Shown here piece by piece: positions 15,735 through 24,734 of a DNA stretch of 64,000 nt. The stretch's first letter is position 1; every line of letters starts with the position of its first letter. The DNA is taken from positions 62,001-126,000 of the forward strand of contig NZ_QOCW01000006.1 of NCBI RefSeq assembly GCF_003318295.1, given 5' to 3'. The position numbers and the translations under genes are program-made. The DNA comes from Bacillus taeanensis (GTDB lineage: Bacteria; Bacillota; Bacilli; Bacillales; UBA6769). The notes below the pieces were generated by a model. The model worked only from the letters and a program-made list of their open reading frames with translations, had not been told where the DNA came from and did not search any database.

Positions 15735-16862
15735 TTACGTCGTTCTTCCTACACCAGTCCTAAGAACATGGGCCTTAATATCAAATGTAACCTCAACCTT
15801 AGGGAATATCTCCTCCCAGTCACCTTTCACTTCATTCCATTTTTCTGGATATTTCCGCTCAAAGGCCTCTGCAAAGCCGAAAATATCTGCTTCCATTTCT
15901 TTTTGTACTTGATCGATCGTTACTTTTAAACGTCCTTCAATCTCTTTCTCTAACGCTTTTTCTAACACTTTGATATTTTTAGGCTCCTCTAACCTCAAGC
16001 TACTTTCATTTAGAATAACATCGTTTTCTGTTACTGCTTTAACTGTCATTTTCCACTTTCCATCCTTGATTTTCGGGATAAGTTCTGTACGCGCGCGAAT
16101 AAGAGTCATAGAGACATATCCGTTTTCCTCCTCAGGTTTCACTGTGATGTAAGCCTCTTTGATTTCATCTCTTATCCAAAGCACTCCCCTTGTTACTTTA
16201 TCATCTAATAATCCGATCATTTTGTCCTGTTTAAAAACAGCGGTGCGATTGATGTACGCAATCGTTTGTAATGGATCTTGCCCCTCTTCTGGCGGTAATC
16301 GTTCAATCATTGGTAAAGCTGCTGCATCTCCTTTTAACATTTGAAGCAGCTCAATTAACGTCACATTCATCAATACCTCAGATACGGCCAATTCCCGCAG
16401 CACTTCGGATGAGGCTTTTTCAATAGGAGGACGTAATGCTAACACATCCTTCGCGTTTCCCTTCGTAACAAACACATAAGATCTAAGCCGAGGCTCACGA
16501 TAGCGTATAAAGAAATCAATTTGGTTACTAATTCCTTTCTCCGCAAGCTTCTCACCAATCACAATCACTTCTGAATGACCCCAAAATATTTTTCGGGGAA
16601 TCCTTTCTTTTAGATGCTCTAAAGCATCCGCAATGGTAGTTCCCTGTCCCGTTCTGATCAGTACTCGCCCTTCGCCGCTGCTCCCCTCACCACTTTGCAT
16701 TTGAGGAACAGATATTTCAACCGTCACTTCTATTAGGTTGTCTTTCTTTTGATCTAAACCAATTCCTCTTATTAGAGCCACATCATTTAGTTCCGTTCGA
16801 TCCCAACAACCGGTAAGAAGAAATATACTTGTCCAAACGAAAATAAATTGGAGGATTCTCAT
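15735..16862 (-). CDS. Ger(x)C family spore germination lipoprotein, receptor subunit C
   Basis: 375 residues with a lipoprotein signal peptide; the lipobox FLLTGC puts the modified Cys at residue 19, followed by WDRTELND, the hallmark of GerC proteins. Conserved parts include DALEHLKERIPRKIFWGHSEVIVIGE and the C-terminal domain with DIFGFAEAFERKYPEKW. It should sit on the outer face of the inner spore membrane as part of the GerA-type receptor. It overlaps the B-subunit gene by 4 bases. Expression is expected in the forespore, but I could not pick a sure sigma-G promoter. Confidence 0.9.
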   Translation of the reverse strand: MRILQFIFVWTSIFLLTGCWDRTELNDVALIRGIGLDQKKDNLIEVTVEISVPQMQSGEGSSGEGRVLIRTGQGTTIADALEHLKERIPRKIFWGHSEVIVIGEKLAEKGISNQIDFFIRYREPRLRSYVFVTKGNAKDVLALRPPIEKASSEVLRELAVSEVLMNVTLIELLQMLKGDAAALPMIERLPPEEGQDPLQTIAYINRTAVFKQDKMIGLLDDKVTRGVLWIRDEIKEAYITVKPEEENGYVSMTLIRARTELIPKIKDGKWKMTVKAVTENDVILNESSLRLEEPKNIKVLEKALEKEIEGRLKVTIDQVQKEMEADIFGFAEAFERKYPEKWNEVKGDWEEIFPKVEVTFDIKAHVLRTGVGRTT

Positions 16863-17968
16863 CCTTTTTGTTCCTCCTTTTTCTGATGCTTTCCTTTTCG
16901 TATGTATGCAACGAGTAGAAGAAACATTGGGATACTTGTTTGAATGATTGGGTTTAAAAAAGGATCTACTGTTCGATTATAGCTGAAGTATGCCGCTGTA
17001 GTCGGAAATTGCCACGCAGCCAACAAGACCATTAGAAAGCCAAGTGGAAAAACGATCGGGCGGTAGTCTGAGAAATTTAGCCATTGGGCAGTTCCTAATA
17101 CCACTACATAATAAAAGACACAGATTTTAATAAACGCACCTGCAATCCAAATCGCCATAACAAGAGCTTCGAGATGGGATAGAAAATCAGCAATACTAAT
17201 ATATTTAACAGCAGTCATTACCGGGGAATAAAAGCTGCCCGTGGCCTCTCCCAATACGAAAAGAGTTATTAGGTTCGTAACTACCATCGTCAGCAACACG
17301 ACAAGTGCCGAAACTACTCCCCACTTTCCACCCTTTTTTTGGTCTGTTACAAAAGGAAGAAAAAAGGAAAGGAAAAGAAATTGACCAAACCAAATATTTA
17401 CGAAGGCGGCTCCCTTAATCGAAGGAATTATTCCTTTCCCCATAATCGGAAATAGATGTTTCACTTCTGCGTCCGGAAGGAGAAGGATAATAATGAATAG
17501 AAAAAGCAGTAGAAAAATAGGAATAATCATTTCCGCAATCCTTCCCATCACTTCTATCCCACCGCGTACGGCAAATGCACAAGCCAATATCATACTTCCT
17601 AGAACAACAATCTGCGGGGTGTGAGGAAGAAAACTACTATTTATAAACTCCCCATATTGCCATATCGTGTTGCTGATCCCTTGCATATAAAAAAGTAAAA
17701 TGGCAGCCCCAACGACTTTCCCTGGTATTACTCCTAGAATATCCGTACTGTATTGGATGATGGTATCTTTCGGGTAGAACTGACTCAACCGGTATACAAT
17801 AAACACAGTCAGAAATCCTATAACAGATGCCAAAATGGGGGAAATCCACAAATCCCGTCCTGCATAGGAAAACGTAGTGGCTGGTAAAAACAGAATGCCT
17901 GTTGCGATGATCTCAAGATACATCATCATCGCCAATTGCAACGCAGATATTTTTCCTTTCTCAATCAT
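16859..17968 (-). CDS. GerAB-family spore germination protein, receptor subunit B
   Basis: About 369 residues with ten hydrophobic helices, of the APC-like GerAB family (endospore germination permease), thought to bind the germinant. Typical parts are ISALQLAMMMYLEIIATGILFLPA at the start and DPFLNPIIQTSIPMFLLLVAY at the end. An ATG five codons earlier (17983) is possible; the one at 17968 gives the usual N-terminus. It overlaps both neighbours, consistent with a tight A-B-C operon. Confidence 0.9.
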   Translation of the reverse strand: MIEKGKISALQLAMMMYLEIIATGILFLPATTFSYAGRDLWISPILASVIGFLTVFIVYRLSQFYPKDTIIQYSTDILGVIPGKVVGAAILLFYMQGISNTIWQYGEFINSSFLPHTPQIVVLGSMILACAFAVRGGIEVMGRIAEMIIPIFLLLFLFIIILLLPDAEVKHLFPIMGKGIIPSIKGAAFVNIWFGQFLFLSFFLPFVTDQKKGGKWGVVSALVVLLTMVVTNLITLFVLGEATGSFYSPVMTAVKYISIADFLSHLEALVMAIWIAGAFIKICVFYYVVVLGTAQWLNFSDYRPIVFPLGFLMVLLAAWQFPTTAAYFSYNRTVDPFLNPIIQTSIPMFLLLVAYIRKGKHQKKEEQKG

Positions 17969-19523
17969 TCTTTTCACCCCCATGTTTCGAACCTGGTTTT
18001 TGATTAGGTGCTTGTCGGTATTGATTGTACTCCCCAGTTAAATGGGGACGTGTATTCAACATCCACCAAGGAGCTCGTATCAGCACATCTTTCATGTCTT
18101 TTCCTTTCATCGGAGCTAATGGGGAAAGATAAGGAACACCGAACGAACGCAAGGTGCATAAGTGGGTAAGAATGATTAAAAGACCGAGCATCACGCCAAG
18201 TATTCCAAGTGCTCCGGCAAGAAAAATCATTGGAAAGCGTAACAACCTTATGGAAGCTCCAAAGTTATAACGCGGAATAGTAAAGGAAGCAATTCCCGTG
18301 AGCGCAACTACCATCACCATAGGAGCAGAAACTATACCAGCCTGAATGGCCGCTTGACCAATTACCAATGCTCCTACAATACTAACAGCAGCACCAATCT
18401 GTTTAGGAAGCCTGATCCCAGCTTCACGCAGTGCTTCAAAAATAACTTCCATAATTAATGCTTCTACAAGGGCAGGAAATGGAACAGCTTCCCGTGAAGC
18501 GGCCATACTAAGGATGAGTTTTGTTGGCACCATCTCCTGATGATAGCTTAAAACCGCCACATAGACCGAAGGAAGCAGAAGTGAAAACACCACAAATAGA
18601 TAACGTAACCAACGGATAGCTGTACTTAACATAAAACGCTGATAGTAATCTTCACTTGATTGAAGCAATGAATAGAGTGTTGTTGGTGCAATCAACCCAA
18701 AAGGACTGCCATCAACGAGAATAACAACCCGACCTTCCAGTAAACTTGCTGCAGAAGTATCCGGCCGTTCGGTACTCATAATCTGGGGAAAAGGTGAATA
18801 AGGGTTGTCCTCTATCATTTCTTCTATATAGCCGCTGTCTAATATTCCATCAACCTCAATTTTTTGCAATCGATTCTCAACTTCTTCAATCAAAGTTTGA
18901 TCTGCTATTCCTTCTATATAAGCAATAATAATTTCAGTTTGAGTATAACGTCCGATTTTCATTGATTTCATTTTTAATTTAGAGCTTCTTAGTCGTCTTC
19001 TGATTAAGGCTGTATTTACGCCTAATGTTTCCGTAAACCCTTCACGAGGTCCTTTTACAACTGATTCAGAAGTGGGTTCCTCAACCGATCGTTTCTCCCA
19101 TTGAGCCAGTCCTAAAGCCACTCCTTGATTTTCTCGTTCCACTAATATGACTGGATTCCCTATTGATATGTGTTCAATACACTCGGTAAACGTCTTTACT
19201 TCCTTCACTCTTGAAACAGAAACTTTTTCTTTCGTCCATTTCCTAAGGTAACTTTCTTCCACTTCTGTCTCCCTCATCAAAGGGGAAAGCACATTTGCAT
19301 CAATTTCTTGAATATTTGATAGACCTTCGATATAAATTAACTGCGCTTTTAGCTGTCCTCCGATTAAAAAAGGACGAAAAATCACATCAGAACAATCTTT
19401 ATAAGATGAACTTAATATTTGAAGGTTTTCAGCCAAATCCATAGAAAGCAAATCTTGCTGTTTCTCACTGTGCTGATCGTGATTTATATGTTTTTTTTTA
19501 GACTTCCTAAAAATCATTTTCAT
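17961..19523 (-). CDS. GerAA-family spore germination protein, receptor subunit A
   Basis: A 520-residue protein: a hydrophilic N-terminal domain of about 280 residues and a C-terminal membrane domain with about five or six helices. Family features include DVIFRPFLIGG, EGRVVILVDGSPFGLIAPT, the segment MAASREAVPFPALVEALIME, and the tail with SPLAPMKGKDMKD. GerA subunits form an oligomeric ion channel in the inner spore membrane opened by nutrients. First gene of the operon. Which nutrient it answers to cannot be read from sequence. Confidence 0.92.
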   Translation of the reverse strand: MKMIFRKSKKKHINHDQHSEKQQDLLSMDLAENLQILSSSYKDCSDVIFRPFLIGGQLKAQLIYIEGLSNIQEIDANVLSPLMRETEVEESYLRKWTKEKVSVSRVKEVKTFTECIEHISIGNPVILVERENQGVALGLAQWEKRSVEEPTSESVVKGPREGFTETLGVNTALIRRRLRSSKLKMKSMKIGRYTQTEIIIAYIEGIADQTLIEEVENRLQKIEVDGILDSGYIEEMIEDNPYSPFPQIMSTERPDTSAASLLEGRVVILVDGSPFGLIAPTTLYSLLQSSEDYYQRFMLSTAIRWLRYLFVVFSLLLPSVYVAVLSYHQEMVPTKLILSMAASREAVPFPALVEALIMEVIFEALREAGIRLPKQIGAAVSIVGALVIGQAAIQAGIVSAPMVMVVALTGIASFTIPRYNFGASIRLLRFPMIFLAGALGILGVMLGLLIILTHLCTLRSFGVPYLSPLAPMKGKDMKDVLIRAPWWMLNTRPHLTGEYNQYRQAPNQKPGSKHGGEKND

Positions 19524-19791
19524 ACCTCTTCTTCTCTATAAGACCCGTAGTTACACTTCAATTCACCTATTGACTTGTGTACCATTATAGCCAAAGTAAA
19601 AGGGACTTAAACGGTGAGAGATTTTCATAACAACAAATTGTTTACTTACCGGGATTTAGTACAAAAAACACTTACTACAAGCATAAAAAAAACTAAGGCT
19701 AAAAAAGCGCTTAGCTAAACTGATTCAATCAAAAATAGCTAGTTTTGTTTTTATCTGCTCTTCATTTTAAGAGGCGGTCCGAAAAAAAGAC

Positions 19792-19824
19792 AGTTCTATA
19801 GCCAACATAATTGGCTATAGAACT
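19792..19824 (-). terminator. Terminator downstream of the hydrolase operon
   Basis: A perfect 14-base stem AGTTCTATAGCCAA / TTGGCTATAGAACT with a 5-base loop, followed on the minus strand by a run of seven T. It ends the long aromatic-CoA operon. The rest of the 358-base gap 19524-19882 is AT-rich, and I see no gene in it. Confidence 0.85.
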
Positions 19825-19882
19825 GATTTTATATACAACACTTAATCTTTCAAACATAAATGAATAAAAGTAATGTTATTTT

Positions 19883-20989
19883 CTACACTATTTTTTCACC
19901 TTCAAAAGCTTTCTTTAAAGGACTTTGACCATCTTCCCACTCATAATAAAAATAAGAAGAAACGTCCTCCTCAGAAACATCCTCAATTTCACTTGGGCTC
20001 CAATTCGGTTTATGATCTTTATCTACAAGCACGGACCGAATTCCTTCATACACCTCATTCTTACTAAAAAAATTCATCGCTAAATCCATTTCCATCACAA
20101 AGCATGCTTGAAGCGATTTTTGTTTTCCTTCTTGAAGCTGGCGAAGCGTCACTTTTAGGGATGTAGGGGACTTAGACAGCATCGTATTCACTGTTTCTAA
20201 CGCCCATCCATCACCTTCTGCCGCCGCTAGTTTAAGAGATAAAATGATTTCTTCCAACGAATTAAAGCGAAAATGTTTGTTTATTTGTTCTTCATGACGT
20301 TCTATGTTTGAAGTGTCTTTAACAGGTGAACAATAATACTTTAATAACTCATTAATGTCTTCCCCTGAACTATGTAATGTCCATGGTTTTTCGTTAATCG
20401 CTCTTTTTAACTCCGGCCAATTGTGACGCTCGATATAATAATCAGCCGCACCAGTATAAAGGGTATCAGAAGCATCTATTGAGTTTGCTGTTAAAGCGAG
20501 GTATCGTCCAATACAGCCAGGCATGTTATTTAAAAAGGAACTAGAGCCGACATCAGGAAAAAAGCCGATCGTCATTTCCGGCATTGCCCATTTAGTTTTT
20601 TCAGTTACAATGCGATGAGAAGCACCAATAGAGAGGCCTACTCCTCCTCCCATCACAATGCCGTTCATATATACAAGAATTGGTTTTGGGTAATTGTGAA
20701 TCTCATAATCCAGCGTATACTCTGCTGTAATGTAGCTCTTTGCATATGCTGCTGCATTTTTTTTTACATTATAAAAGGAACGAATATCGCCCCCAGCACA
20801 AAATGCTTTCTCTCCTTCTGAATGAAGACAGATGAAAGCAACTGTATCATCTTCCTTCCATTCTTTTAACGTCTTTAAAAGACTATCAATCATTTCTTTA
20901 CTTAACGCATGTAACGCCTGCGGACGATTTAATTTAATCCAACCTGCACCATTTCGTGCTTTTGTTGCGATTACACTCTTTTCTTCCAC
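19883..20989 (-). CDS. 3-hydroxyisobutyryl-CoA hydrolase-like crotonase
   Basis: 368 residues, the length of HIBCH-type crotonases, longer than plain enoyl-CoA hydratases. Signatures: EKAFCAGGDIRSFYN, GIVMGGGVGLSIGASHRIV and MPEMTIGFFPDVGSSSFL. In these enzymes a Glu pair hydrolyses the thioester of 3-hydroxyisobutyryl-CoA in valine breakdown. Here it is the last gene of an aromatic-CoA operon, so it may instead hydrolyse a hydroxyacyl-CoA of that pathway or remove a dead-end thioester. The family call is firm, the substrate open. Confidence 0.8.
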   Translation of the reverse strand: MEEKSVIATKARNGAGWIKLNRPQALHALSKEMIDSLLKTLKEWKEDDTVAFICLHSEGEKAFCAGGDIRSFYNVKKNAAAYAKSYITAEYTLDYEIHNYPKPILVYMNGIVMGGGVGLSIGASHRIVTEKTKWAMPEMTIGFFPDVGSSSFLNNMPGCIGRYLALTANSIDASDTLYTGAADYYIERHNWPELKRAINEKPWTLHSSGEDINELLKYYCSPVKDTSNIERHEEQINKHFRFNSLEEIILSLKLAAAEGDGWALETVNTMLSKSPTSLKVTLRQLQEGKQKSLQACFVMEMDLAMNFFSKNEVYEGIRSVLVDKDHKPNWSPSEIEDVSEEDVSSYFYYEWEDGQSPLKKAFEGEKIV

Positions 20990-21025
20990 TGTAAAATCAC
21001 CGCCCTATCCATAAAAATCTATTAT

Positions 21026-22012
21026 TTATTTAACTTCAGAATAGTAATGCCAAACACCATCTTTGAGCTCTTTAGTAACTTTTTGATGGTTCTCTAAATA
21101 ATCTAAGTGTCCGATAATTTCTGACATCACTAACGAAAATTGGCTCTCATATTTATGTTTGTAATACGTTTGTGCTAACTCATTTGCGGTAGTGACACCT
21201 TTTTCAATTAGCTTTAACATTCGATCTGCTTTTTTCTGAATGCCGTTCAAGCGCTCAGTAATAAGTTTTTTATAATCAAAAATAAGCTCTCCATGTCCTG
21301 GAAATAAAACATCCGCCTCAAGAGCTAAGCATTTTTTAAGTGAATTTTCATGCTGAATTAACGTTAACAGCCGCTTACCATCTTCATCCGGTTCGACTAA
21401 AGCGTTGCTGGAAATATGCTGAATAAGAAGATCACCGCCAAAAATCCATTTTCGTTTCTCATCAAAAAAGATCATATGATCAGGAGAGTGACCTGGTGTT
21501 TGGATCGCTTGTAATCCTGCTATGAGATCAGCCTCAGTAAGCGGAATAATGTCTGCATCTACCCTTCGTTTTTCATGCTGATTTGCTGCTGCTATTAAAC
21601 GCCCGACCTGCTTTTCCCCAAAAATTCCGCAGCCCATTTCTTCATATAACTGCTTAAAAAACGCAATACGCATCTTAAAAAATTGCGGATCTCGCTTTAA
21701 GCGATGAATTGCCTCTTTTGGTGCATAAATCGGGATATCTTTTTTAATAGAAGAAATCCGATTTACTAAGCCAACATGATCCTCATGGTTATGTGTAATA
21801 ATAATTCTACTTACGTCTTCGAGACTAAAGCCAAAGTTATGTAACGTCCTGGTTAAATCGTTCCAATTTTCTTCGTTGTTCATTCCTGCATCAATAAGCG
21901 AAAGAGAATCTTCTTCTTGTAATAAATAAAAATTAAACGATTGTAAGCTATGTTTTGTCGGAACTGAAATCGGATAAACAGTATGTGAAGTTTTTGTTAA
22001 TGCTGATTGCAC
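21026..22012 (-). CDS. Metallo-beta-lactamase-fold hydrolase (first of two paralogues)
   Basis: 328 residues. The metal motif THNHEDH (His74, His76, Asp78, His79) and later QTPGHSPDHMIFFD, FGGDLLI and LFPGHGE complete the dinuclear site. A C-terminal winged-helix-like segment (SLVMSEIIGHLDYLENHQKV) is typical of the LACTB2-like branch. It could hydrolyse a lactone, a thioester or an acyl phosphate. It is related to the protein at 36509-37492 in length and architecture, and both lie among aromatic-CoA genes, which suggests a pathway role such as lactone or epoxide by-product removal. Confidence 0.72.
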   Translation of the reverse strand: MQSALTKTSHTVYPISVPTKHSLQSFNFYLLQEEDSLSLIDAGMNNEENWNDLTRTLHNFGFSLEDVSRIIITHNHEDHVGLVNRISSIKKDIPIYAPKEAIHRLKRDPQFFKMRIAFFKQLYEEMGCGIFGEKQVGRLIAAANQHEKRRVDADIIPLTEADLIAGLQAIQTPGHSPDHMIFFDEKRKWIFGGDLLIQHISSNALVEPDEDGKRLLTLIQHENSLKKCLALEADVLFPGHGELIFDYKKLITERLNGIQKKADRMLKLIEKGVTTANELAQTYYKHKYESQFSLVMSEIIGHLDYLENHQKVTKELKDGVWHYYSEVK

Positions 22013-22089
22013 TTTCAGCCACCTCCCCTATCCTAAAAATGGAATTCTCCTTAAGTGCCTTTTAAAATAATATGTGGTAGTATATAAGG

Positions 22090-22150
22090 GTCCACCTTTT
22101 TTGGAAATGAGAGAAAGCGCGAACTCACCAAATTTCCAAAAAAGGCGGAT
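22090..22150 (-). other. Long stem-loop between ligase and hydrolase genes
   Basis: TCCACCTTTTTTGGAAAT pairs with ATTTCCAAAAAAGGCGGA across a 24-base loop. On the minus strand, the direction of the operon, no T run follows, so it is not a simple terminator there. On the plus strand ATTTTTTAT follows. It may modulate expression between the two genes or stop antisense transcription. Confidence 0.45.
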
Positions 22151-22153
22151 TTT

Positions 22154-23731
22154 TTATGCTTTTAAGCGAAATCTTTGAATTTTGCCTGTTGCTGTTTTTG
22201 GCAGTTCATCAATAAACTCTATTTTTCGTGGATATTTGTATGGTGCTAAATCTTGTTTTACAAATTGTTTAATTTCTTTCTTTAAGCTTTCAGAAGGAGC
22301 AACCCCGCTTTTTAAAACAATAAATGCCTTTGGCTTTACGAGATTATTTTCATTCTTTTCTGCAACAACAGCTGCTTCAAGAATGTAATCATGACGAAGC
22401 AGTGAATTTTCAATTTCAATAGGCGATACCCAGATGCCGCCTACTTTCATCATATCATCGGAGCGGCCGCAGTACCAAAAGTAACCGTTTTCATCCTTGT
22501 AGTATTTATCACCCGTATGAAACCATTCACCGTAAAACTTTCGTTTATTTTCTTCATGACGGTTCCAATACTTACTGCAAATACTGTCACCTTTAATTAA
22601 TAAGTCGCCAACTTCATTATCAGGAACTTCGATGCCGAGATCGTTTACAATTTTTGCTTCATATCCCGGCACGACTTTACCAGAGCTTCCAGGCTTCACA
22701 TCGCCTATATTATTTGATAAAAAAATATGAAGGACTTCTGTTGAACCGATGCCGTCTAATATATCAACGTTATAAAGTTTTTTCCATTTTTTAATAAATA
22801 CTGACGGCAGTGCTTCACCAGCCGAAACGCATACTCTTAAAGAAGATAGATCATATTTCCTTTCCGATTTTTCCGCTAATTCGATCATTGAACCATACAG
22901 CGTTGGAACACCAAAGAAAATAGTCGGCTTATATTTCTCAATCATTTCAAATACTTTTTCAGGAAGCGGTCGGTCTGGCAGCAGTACGGTTGAGGCACCG
23001 GCACTAAGCGGGAAATACATACCGTTTCCAAGTCCGTATGCAAAGAAAAGCTTTGACACAGAAAACGTAATATCATCCGCTGTAATTTTCAATACTTTCT
23101 TAGCGTAATTTTGATAGGCGCATTCGATATCATGCTGAAGGTGGACAACTCCTTTTGGTTCACCGGTGCTGCCTGAGCTGTACAACCAAAACGCTTCATC
23201 GTTTGCGGTTGTATGTACAGCTTCAAGTTTAGTCGATTGACCGCTGAGAAGCATATGATAATCAAATGTATCCCCCTGAATGACAGCGTTTTCAGAAATG
23301 ACGATAACTTGCTTTAAATAAAGAAAGCGATCTCTAATATGAGAAATTTTTTCCCAATGTTCTTCATGGATCACAAGAGCACGAGCGCGGCTGTTATTTA
23401 AAAAATATTCATAATCACTAGGCTGCATCATCGTATTAACAGGAATCGGAACGGCCCCCATTCGAATTGAGCCAAGAAAAGCACTAATAAATTCAGGTGA
23501 GTCGTTACAAACAAGCAAAATACGGTGCTCAGCTTCTAAGCCAAGCGTTTTAATGGCATTACCAAATTGATTAATTTTTTCTTCAAGCTGATGATAAGTA
23601 AGTGTTTGATCAAGATAATGAATGGCAGCCTTGTCACCAAGTCCATTCCTAATATTCTCTTCCATAATTCGATCAGCTACATTGTAGTAATTGCCAATGC
23701 CATTGATTTTCTGTACTGTTTGTTCCATCAT
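22154..23731 (-). CDS. Benzoate-CoA ligase family enzyme
   Basis: 525 residues, the length of benzoate/4-hydroxybenzoate-CoA ligases. The nucleotide-binding motif YSSGSTGEPKGVVH is at residues 184-197, GIGSTEVLHIFLSN is the family's A5 region (characteristic of benzoate-CoA ligases), WFHTGDKYYKDENGYFWYCG follows, and the catalytic Lys is Lys517 in TATGKIQRF. It activates benzoate or a close analogue to the CoA thioester with ATP. No phenylacetate-CoA ligase is present. Located in the operon after the oxygenase and beta-oxidation genes; a hairpin separates it from the crotonase gene upstream. Confidence 0.85.
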   Translation of the reverse strand: MMEQTVQKINGIGNYYNVADRIMEENIRNGLGDKAAIHYLDQTLTYHQLEEKINQFGNAIKTLGLEAEHRILLVCNDSPEFISAFLGSIRMGAVPIPVNTMMQPSDYEYFLNNSRARALVIHEEHWEKISHIRDRFLYLKQVIVISENAVIQGDTFDYHMLLSGQSTKLEAVHTTANDEAFWLYSSGSTGEPKGVVHLQHDIECAYQNYAKKVLKITADDITFSVSKLFFAYGLGNGMYFPLSAGASTVLLPDRPLPEKVFEMIEKYKPTIFFGVPTLYGSMIELAEKSERKYDLSSLRVCVSAGEALPSVFIKKWKKLYNVDILDGIGSTEVLHIFLSNNIGDVKPGSSGKVVPGYEAKIVNDLGIEVPDNEVGDLLIKGDSICSKYWNRHEENKRKFYGEWFHTGDKYYKDENGYFWYCGRSDDMMKVGGIWVSPIEIENSLLRHDYILEAAVVAEKNENNLVKPKAFIVLKSGVAPSESLKKEIKQFVKQDLAPYKYPRKIEFIDELPKTATGKIQRFRLKA

Positions 23732-23779
23732 ATCCCCCTCGCTTTTTTATGACTATGTGGATTGAAGCATATATAAAGA

Positions 23780-23815
23780 GCAACACTGGTTAACAAAATT
23801 GTTAACCAGTATTGC
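23780..23815. terminator. Hairpin after the first crotonase gene
   Basis: GCAACACTGGTTAAC pairs with GTTAACCAGTATTGC (one mismatch) around AAAATT. It lies between the crotonase and ligase genes. T tracts are short on the minus strand and longer on the plus strand, so read-through into the ligase gene is likely. Confidence 0.6.
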
Positions 23816-23831
23816 TTTTTTGAAGTTGGGG

Positions 23832-24629
23832 TTACTGACCTTTCCACTCAGCAGGACGTTTTTCGATAAAAGAAGTTAATCCTTCCTTTGCATCTTGTGA
23901 ACGGAACAATAAATTTTGCAGTTCACCTTCATAACGAATGGCCACATTTAACGGCATTTCTTTTCCGTTCATAATCGAAAGTTTAATATTGGAGGCAGCA
24001 TATGCAGCACTGTTTGCAACTTTTCTTGCATATTCACGCGTTTTTTCCAATGTTTCTTCTTGAGGAAATACGCGATCAACTAAGCCAATTTCCAATGCTT
24101 CCTGCGGCGAAATCGTATCACCTGTAATATTTAAATCTAGAGCTTTTGAATGACCAACTTGACGCGCTAAACGCTGTGTACCGCCTGTTCCGGCAAGAAC
24201 GCCTAAGCTGATTTCCGGAAGACCAATTTTTCCAGCTTGGTCGCCCATAAAGCGAAGATCACAGCCAAGCGCCATTTCAAGACCGCCGCCAACTGTATGT
24301 CCTTCAAGGCATGCAATCCAAATTTGCGGAGAACGGGCAATTTTATCAAGTGTTTCATTACAGAAAAGGCAGAATTGTGTTTTAAAGCGCGGCTCTGCAG
24401 CTTTTAAGAAGTTAATATCAGCACCGGCAGAGAAAAACTTCGGCATGTCACTCATGAGAATGGCCACTTTAATGTCGTTATCAAAACGAATATCATCAAT
24501 TGCAGCATTTAATTCTTTATAAAACTCTAAGCTGTAAGAATTCGTTTTGTTCACGTGTAAATGTACTTCTGCCACTCCGTTTTCTTTTACTAATGTAAGC
24601 GTTTTAGTTTTTTCGGTAGTAGTTGACAT
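23832..24629 (-). CDS. Crotonase-family enzyme, copy 1 (aromatic-CoA pathway)
   Basis: 265 residues. The oxyanion-hole region KFFSAGADINFL and the catalytic segments GHTVGGGLEMALGCDLRF and GLPEISLGVLAGTGGTQRL keep both Glu residues of enoyl-CoA hydratases. It differs from the second copy (42593-43390) at only 5 of 265 residues. Placed after the aldehyde dehydrogenase and before the ligase, it could hydrate the ring-opened enoyl-CoA or act in ring cleavage of the epoxide, a step done by the crotonase-related BoxC in the known benzoyl-CoA pathway. The specific step is inference. Confidence 0.8.
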   Translation of the reverse strand: MSTTTEKTKTLTLVKENGVAEVHLHVNKTNSYSLEFYKELNAAIDDIRFDNDIKVAILMSDMPKFFSAGADINFLKAAEPRFKTQFCLFCNETLDKIARSPQIWIACLEGHTVGGGLEMALGCDLRFMGDQAGKIGLPEISLGVLAGTGGTQRLARQVGHSKALDLNITGDTISPQEALEIGLVDRVFPQEETLEKTREYARKVANSAAYAASNIKLSIMNGKEMPLNVAIRYEGELQNLLFRSQDAKEGLTSFIEKRPAEWKGQ

Positions 24630-24734
24630 TTATATGTCCTCCTTCAATTTATCTTAATTTTTTTTTTCTTTCAACATAATTTTTAACTTTTTTCTAAATG
24701 TTAAGAAATTTACCTATGAACATGTACCTAAAAC

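Noticed and set aside
22090-22150. T-box or other riboswitch before the metallo-hydrolase gene.
   Set aside because: The conserved T-box sequence is absent and the structure is a single long stem.
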